A DNA stretch of 64,000 bases from Bacillota bacterium. GTDB lineage: Bacteria; Bacillota; Clostridia; Clostridiales; Clostridiaceae. The notes below the pieces were generated by a model. The model was not told the origin of the DNA and made no database searches. It worked only from the letters and a program-made list of their open reading frames with translations. The DNA is taken from positions 1-64,000 of the forward strand of contig JAJXWH010000002.1 in NCBI GenBank assembly GCA_021781745.1. The letters run 5' to 3'. The position numbers were made by a program, and so were the translations under genes. Below, in pieces: positions 61,901 to 64,000 of this stretch (position 1 is its first letter; every line of letters begins with the position of its first letter).

Positions 61901-64000
61901 TGCTTTGTTATGAACAAAAATTCCACCTGGCTTATTTAAATAATTATTCTCATTAGATGATCTTATTGCTTCCCTTATATTTTTTTGAAGAGGTTCATCA
62001 TAAGAAATTTCTTCATTATTATATATAACTAAATCTAATTTAACTCCTTTAAGTCTTAAATAACTATGGAATTTTATCATAGTAAACACTAAATTTATAT
62101 CTTCTTCTTTTTCAATTACTACCATAACAATTGGTAAATCTCCAGAAATTCCATAAGCCCATAGGTCTTTTTGGTGTTTTGAAATATTCATAATATAATC
62201 TTCCCTGTTTCTTCTATTATTACTTAAGAAGAATACAGCACTGGCCGCACTTTGGAATACATTGGCTATAGCACTCCTTATTCCAAGATTCTTTAATTCA
62301 AGCTGTGTGCTTATGCTATAGTTTTTGAATATTTTTTCAAGTCTGCTACTATCGTTATTTTCTTTACATATTTCTAAAAGCTTCTCTTTAGAGTCTCCTA
62401 TTCCTGTTAAGAAGTAAATTTCTCTTTTTGAATTAGGTTCTAATCTAATCCTTGTTCTTATGCTCATTATAGGATCTAAAACAGTTCCTACAGTATTGTC
62501 TAATGCCTTATCATTGTCCATAGCCCTAGGTTTCTTTAAATCTCTATTCCTACCAATAAAATTAATTCTTGAAGTTTCATAAGTAATATTACCTTCTAAT
62601 TCTCCATTAACAACGGCTTTATGGAATATATATGGAACTTTTGCATTCTTAACTCTGCCTCTTCTGCTTCCTATTAAAATATCTTCTTTCTCATCATACT
62701 CAGTTTGAACAAAGAGGTTTGAGAAGGTTGGATGCACTACATCAGCGCTAAAAGCTGCTAATGTGACTTCCATATAACTTGTTATCTCAATGCTTCTACC
62801 TTTATCACCTAAGTTTTTTAAAGTTAATTTTCTGACTTCAAAGTTTTCTTCAGATGAAATTGCAACTTCCATTTTAGTTTCAATATTTCCATCTTTTCTA
62901 CTGAATTTAGCCTTATCCAAATTAAATTCAGCTTGATAATTTTCTCCTAAGCTTTTACACGGTTCAAAGGTTGAACTCCAGTAATCATTGGAATTTAAAT
63001 TCTTTATGTAGAAGAACATTCCGCTATCATCACTTGTGGAAGCGCCCTTCCATCTATAAAGCATTGTGTCACCTTTTTTAGAGTATCCGCTTCCGTTTAC
63101 TGTTATCATAGATGAATACTCACCATTAGATAATAATAAGAGCTGCGGATTATCCTGTCTAACATTTTCAAATATTCTTGGAATTAAAGTTTCACCTTCA
63201 AAATATCTGTTCTTTATAAAGAAATCTTCATTTCTTTCAAAGACTACATTTTGTGGGATTCTTTCTTTTAACAAAAGTTCTGTTGCTTTAATTTCTGGCA
63301 ATTCATGAAATCTATTAATTAAAATATTATTTTGTAATACATTATCCAATGCCATAAGGGACATTCCTAAATGATGCACCATATAAGTCGCTACTTTGTT
63401 AACCTTTTGTGGATAACTTTTATCTCCAGAAGCTTTATAATTAGCGTTATTTGTGTATAATTCTTCGTTATCCTCAAAATTATCCACATTATCAACATCA
63501 TTCACACTATATTTGTTAGCTAAATATCTTTTTTTATCCCTTACGTTATCCACGCCTTTTTTATAGTTATCCACATTATTGTCATACTTATCCACATTTT
63601 GTGTATAACCTTTCTTAGCTGTTGATAGGTTTTGTTCATTATCACCATTTTCAAGAAGCTCTGCTTTACTTTGAATTCCACTGCCAGGAAGAGTCATTAC
63701 ATACTTATCTCCAGCAGCTTTAGTATAGTCTATAGCCTCAATAAATCCATATCTTCCTACTGTTCCTAATTCTTCAAGCCTCTTAAGATTTTTTATACCA
63801 GTATTTTTTGCGAAAGGCAGTGTCATTAACGTTGAGTATGGGGATATTACAAGATCATTTTCAAGTCCTCTTTTAAGTCCAAGTCCCGGTACTCCAAATG
63901 CTTTGTATTGATAGTTTTCTGAAGTATCAAATTCATAAAATGCAGATTCTGATATTCCCCATGGAATCTTTTTTTGCTTTGCAAAACTTATTTGTGCCTT
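58925..64000 (-). CDS. Large NdvB/GH94-type glycoside phosphorylase-synthase, 5' end outside window
   Basis: The frame is open to the right edge, so at least 1,691 residues of a larger protein are seen and the true start is missing. The order is the end of a glucoamylase-like domain (PWGISESAFYEFD, GVPGLGLKRG, MVHHLGMSLMALDN), two GH94 beta-sandwich domains and the GH94 (alpha/alpha)6 catalytic domain. The last includes YQSGGAYGFRDQLQDSM, MGSGDWNDGMSTVG with the catalytic Asp, and EPHAGRGGWSWYTGASGWMYR. This matches the C-terminal half of cyclic beta-1,2-glucan synthase NdvB. Whether the protein synthesises or phosphorolyses beta-glucans depends on the unseen N-terminal part. Two Asp/Asn/Glu-rich inserts (near 61,500-61,780 and 63,400-63,690) and a Gln/Asn/Ser-rich one near the C-terminus look foreign to the fold. 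Confidence 0.85.
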   Translation of the reverse strand, partial: KAQISFAKQKKIPWGISESAFYEFDTSENYQYKAFGVPGLGLKRGLENDLVISPYSTLMTLPFAKNTGIKNLKRLEELGTVGRYGFIEAIDYTKAAGDKYVMTLPGSGIQSKAELLENGDNEQNLSTAKKGYTQNVDKYDNNVDNYKKGVDNVRDKKRYLANKYSVNDVDNVDNFEDNEELYTNNANYKASGDKSYPQKVNKVATYMVHHLGMSLMALDNVLQNNILINRFHELPEIKATELLLKERIPQNVVFERNEDFFIKNRYFEGETLIPRIFENVRQDNPQLLLLSNGEYSSMITVNGSGYSKKGDTMLYRWKGASTSDDSGMFFYIKNLNSNDYWSSTFEPCKSLGENYQAEFNLDKAKFSRKDGNIETKMEVAISSEENFEVRKLTLKNLGDKGRSIEITSYMEVTLAAFSADVVHPTFSNLFVQTEYDEKEDILIGSRRGRVKNAKVPYIFHKAVVNGELEGNITYETSRINFIGRNRDLKKPRAMDNDKALDNTVGTVLDPIMSIRTRIRLEPNSKREIYFLTGIGDSKEKLLEICKENNDSSRLEKIFKNYSISTQLELKNLGIRSAIANVFQSAASAVFFLSNNRRNREDYIMNISKHQKDLWAYGISGDLPIVMVVIEKEEDINLVFTMIKFHSYLRLKGVKLDLVIYNNEEISYDEPLQKNIREAIRSSNENNYLNKPGGIFVHNKATINIEIVKLLIGVCRIYVNSKNSLNSYVYSEKNLNTYMDLNEEGLNSRIALRNKARFTDKFQDDSVDAMDIPYEVYDHDEEVISNYDIIRNLDEPESEVNPSDVEKKASLSKKERELVYNSEISILADADLDISQNIHASNEDFNADNLDFFNGYGGFNKNDNSYIIKLSNYRNTPAPWINVISNDDFGFHISEVGSGYTWCGNSRENKITPWSNDYIKDPITEALYIKDNNSKDCFSITPKPIRDGGEYLIKHSFGYSVFKHTAYDLKGKLEIFAPKNERVKIQRVTLENLSNIDRDISVYYYAKLVLGVYEYESSRYVSTYINGEIPKDKLAVSGDNNPSPRTNSLNVNKFIGAHNPYSEYFGKLNAYLTILGGENISFTGDNKEFIGIGGETSAPEALKHNNLSNKCGGAYDPCLAASTEIRIRPGEKKVLVILFGQDEVKNIENIIDKYKFFGNVQNELDKVKQYWRHFLGNIQVKTPDKSLDYLLNGWLLYQTLSCRYLSRSAFYQSGGAYGFRDQLQDSMSLGVAEPEIPKAQILRSASRQYVEGDVQHWWHPVVNSGIRTRFSDDLLWLPYVTAEYISSTGDYDILDATAPYLEDEPLREGEDERYTIVNQSSKEGTIYEHCLKAIEKGLKFGIHNIPLMGSGDWNDGMSTVGNEGKGESVWLGWFLYSILNSFIEIAGKKNDMETEKHYEERKEFIRENLEKNAWDGGWYRRAYFDDGTPLGSRENPECQIDSLAQSWAIISGAAQKERGIEAMEAVDRNLVKKDKGMILLLAPPFYNSKLEPGYIKGYVPGVRENGGQYTHAAVWVILALTKLNMGDKALKYYNMINPINHSKTELECMTYKVEPYVMAADVYIKEPHAGRGGWSWYTGASGWMYRVGVENILGLKRVEDKGYSIKPCVPSGWNEFEIKITNEKEDYTIKVLRSKEQSNKDNNKMQGSPNISTNMEQSNADNSVEVIINGEPIKGNLIPRNAGKLDILVHFK
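63408..63609. repeat. Cluster of seven DnaA-box-like 9-mers inside the NdvB-like gene
   Basis: TTATCCACA or its complement occurs at 63408, 63480, 63567 and 63588. TTATACACA (complement strand) occurs at 63452 and 63601, and TTATCCACG at 63546. All lie within 202 bp. In the gene they encode repeated VDN-type residues in a low-complexity insert. Related proteins, as I recall them, go almost directly from the preceding YTKA-like segment to YMVHHxGMS. Confidence 0.8.

Noticed and set aside
63408-63609. Replication origin
   Set aside because: The DnaA-like boxes lie inside a coding frame, with no dnaA, dnaN or unwinding element nearby, so it is reported only as a cluster.
1-64000. tRNA or rRNA genes
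   Set aside because: No rRNA-like tract or convincing cloverleaf was seen by eye; a covariance-model scan would be needed to exclude tRNAs fully.

Overview
The window is AT-rich, uses TTG and GTG starts now and then, has strong AGGAGG-type ribosome sites, and encodes many choline-binding-like cell-wall repeats. It is most likely chromosomal DNA of a solventogenic or saccharolytic Clostridium (sensu stricto). The species cannot be fixed from the sequence alone.

Layout. (1) About 1-6,000 is a graveyard of mobile DNA: a DDE transposase plus AAA ATPase pair, each with a nonsense codon; a sulfotransferase-like gene; an IS66 remnant that cuts off the start of an acyltransferase-like gene; fragments of two tyrosine recombinases; and a decayed IS3-type transposase. 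(2) 6,069-25,650 is a rhamnose-containing cell-surface polysaccharide locus. The minus strand carries an epimerase, a three-domain glycosyltransferase, a coiled-coil methyltransferase, an ABC exporter (ATPase and permease), rmlD, a GT2 enzyme, rmlB, rmlC and rmlA. The plus strand carries a polyprenyl-phosphate sugar transferase, a GT4 enzyme and an O-antigen ligase-like protein. Three nuclease-type genes are interspersed: one intact Rpn, one broken Uma2-type and one broken AAA-ATPase/PD-(D/E)XK type. (3) 25,725-37,508 is an array of seven secreted proteins with C-terminal cell-wall-binding repeats, six of them with cadherin-like beta-sandwich domains. (4) 37,715-38,783 encodes four small, acidic, probably disordered proteins that I do not recognise. 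They are followed by a Phd/RelE-type toxin-antitoxin pair, a secreted metallo-beta-lactamase-fold protein with wall-binding repeats, and a YitT-type membrane protein. (5) 42,889-58,780 is a complete class I lantibiotic locus: a NisI/SpaI-like lipoprotein (lanI), a GH13 alpha-amylase in between, then on the minus strand lanK, lanR, lanC, lanT, lanB, lanA, lanG, lanE, lanF and lanP. (6) 58,925 to the right edge is the C-terminal part of a very large NdvB/GH94-type protein that runs off the window.

The most interesting system is the lantibiotic locus. The precursor has a nisin-type A/B ring region and a C-terminal tail of four overlapping Ser/Thr-x3-Cys units. Seven cysteines could make seven thioether rings, a pattern I recall from geobacillin I. 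LanB dehydrates, LanC cyclises (zinc ligands present), LanT exports (no peptidase domain), LanP would remove the leader outside the cell, LanFEG and LanI give immunity, and LanRK senses. Reading upstream of the transcription units I found a shared promoter architecture before lanI, lanA, lanF and lanP: two ATTATAA-like half-sites 11 bp apart, then exactly 8 bp, then a -10-like hexamer. This looks like the LanR operator and ties the detached lanI to the regulon.

Other points of note are a cluster of seven DnaA-box-like 9-mers inside a low-complexity stretch of the NdvB-like gene, and three diverged 102-bp-period repeats upstream of the most strongly promoted surface-protein gene.
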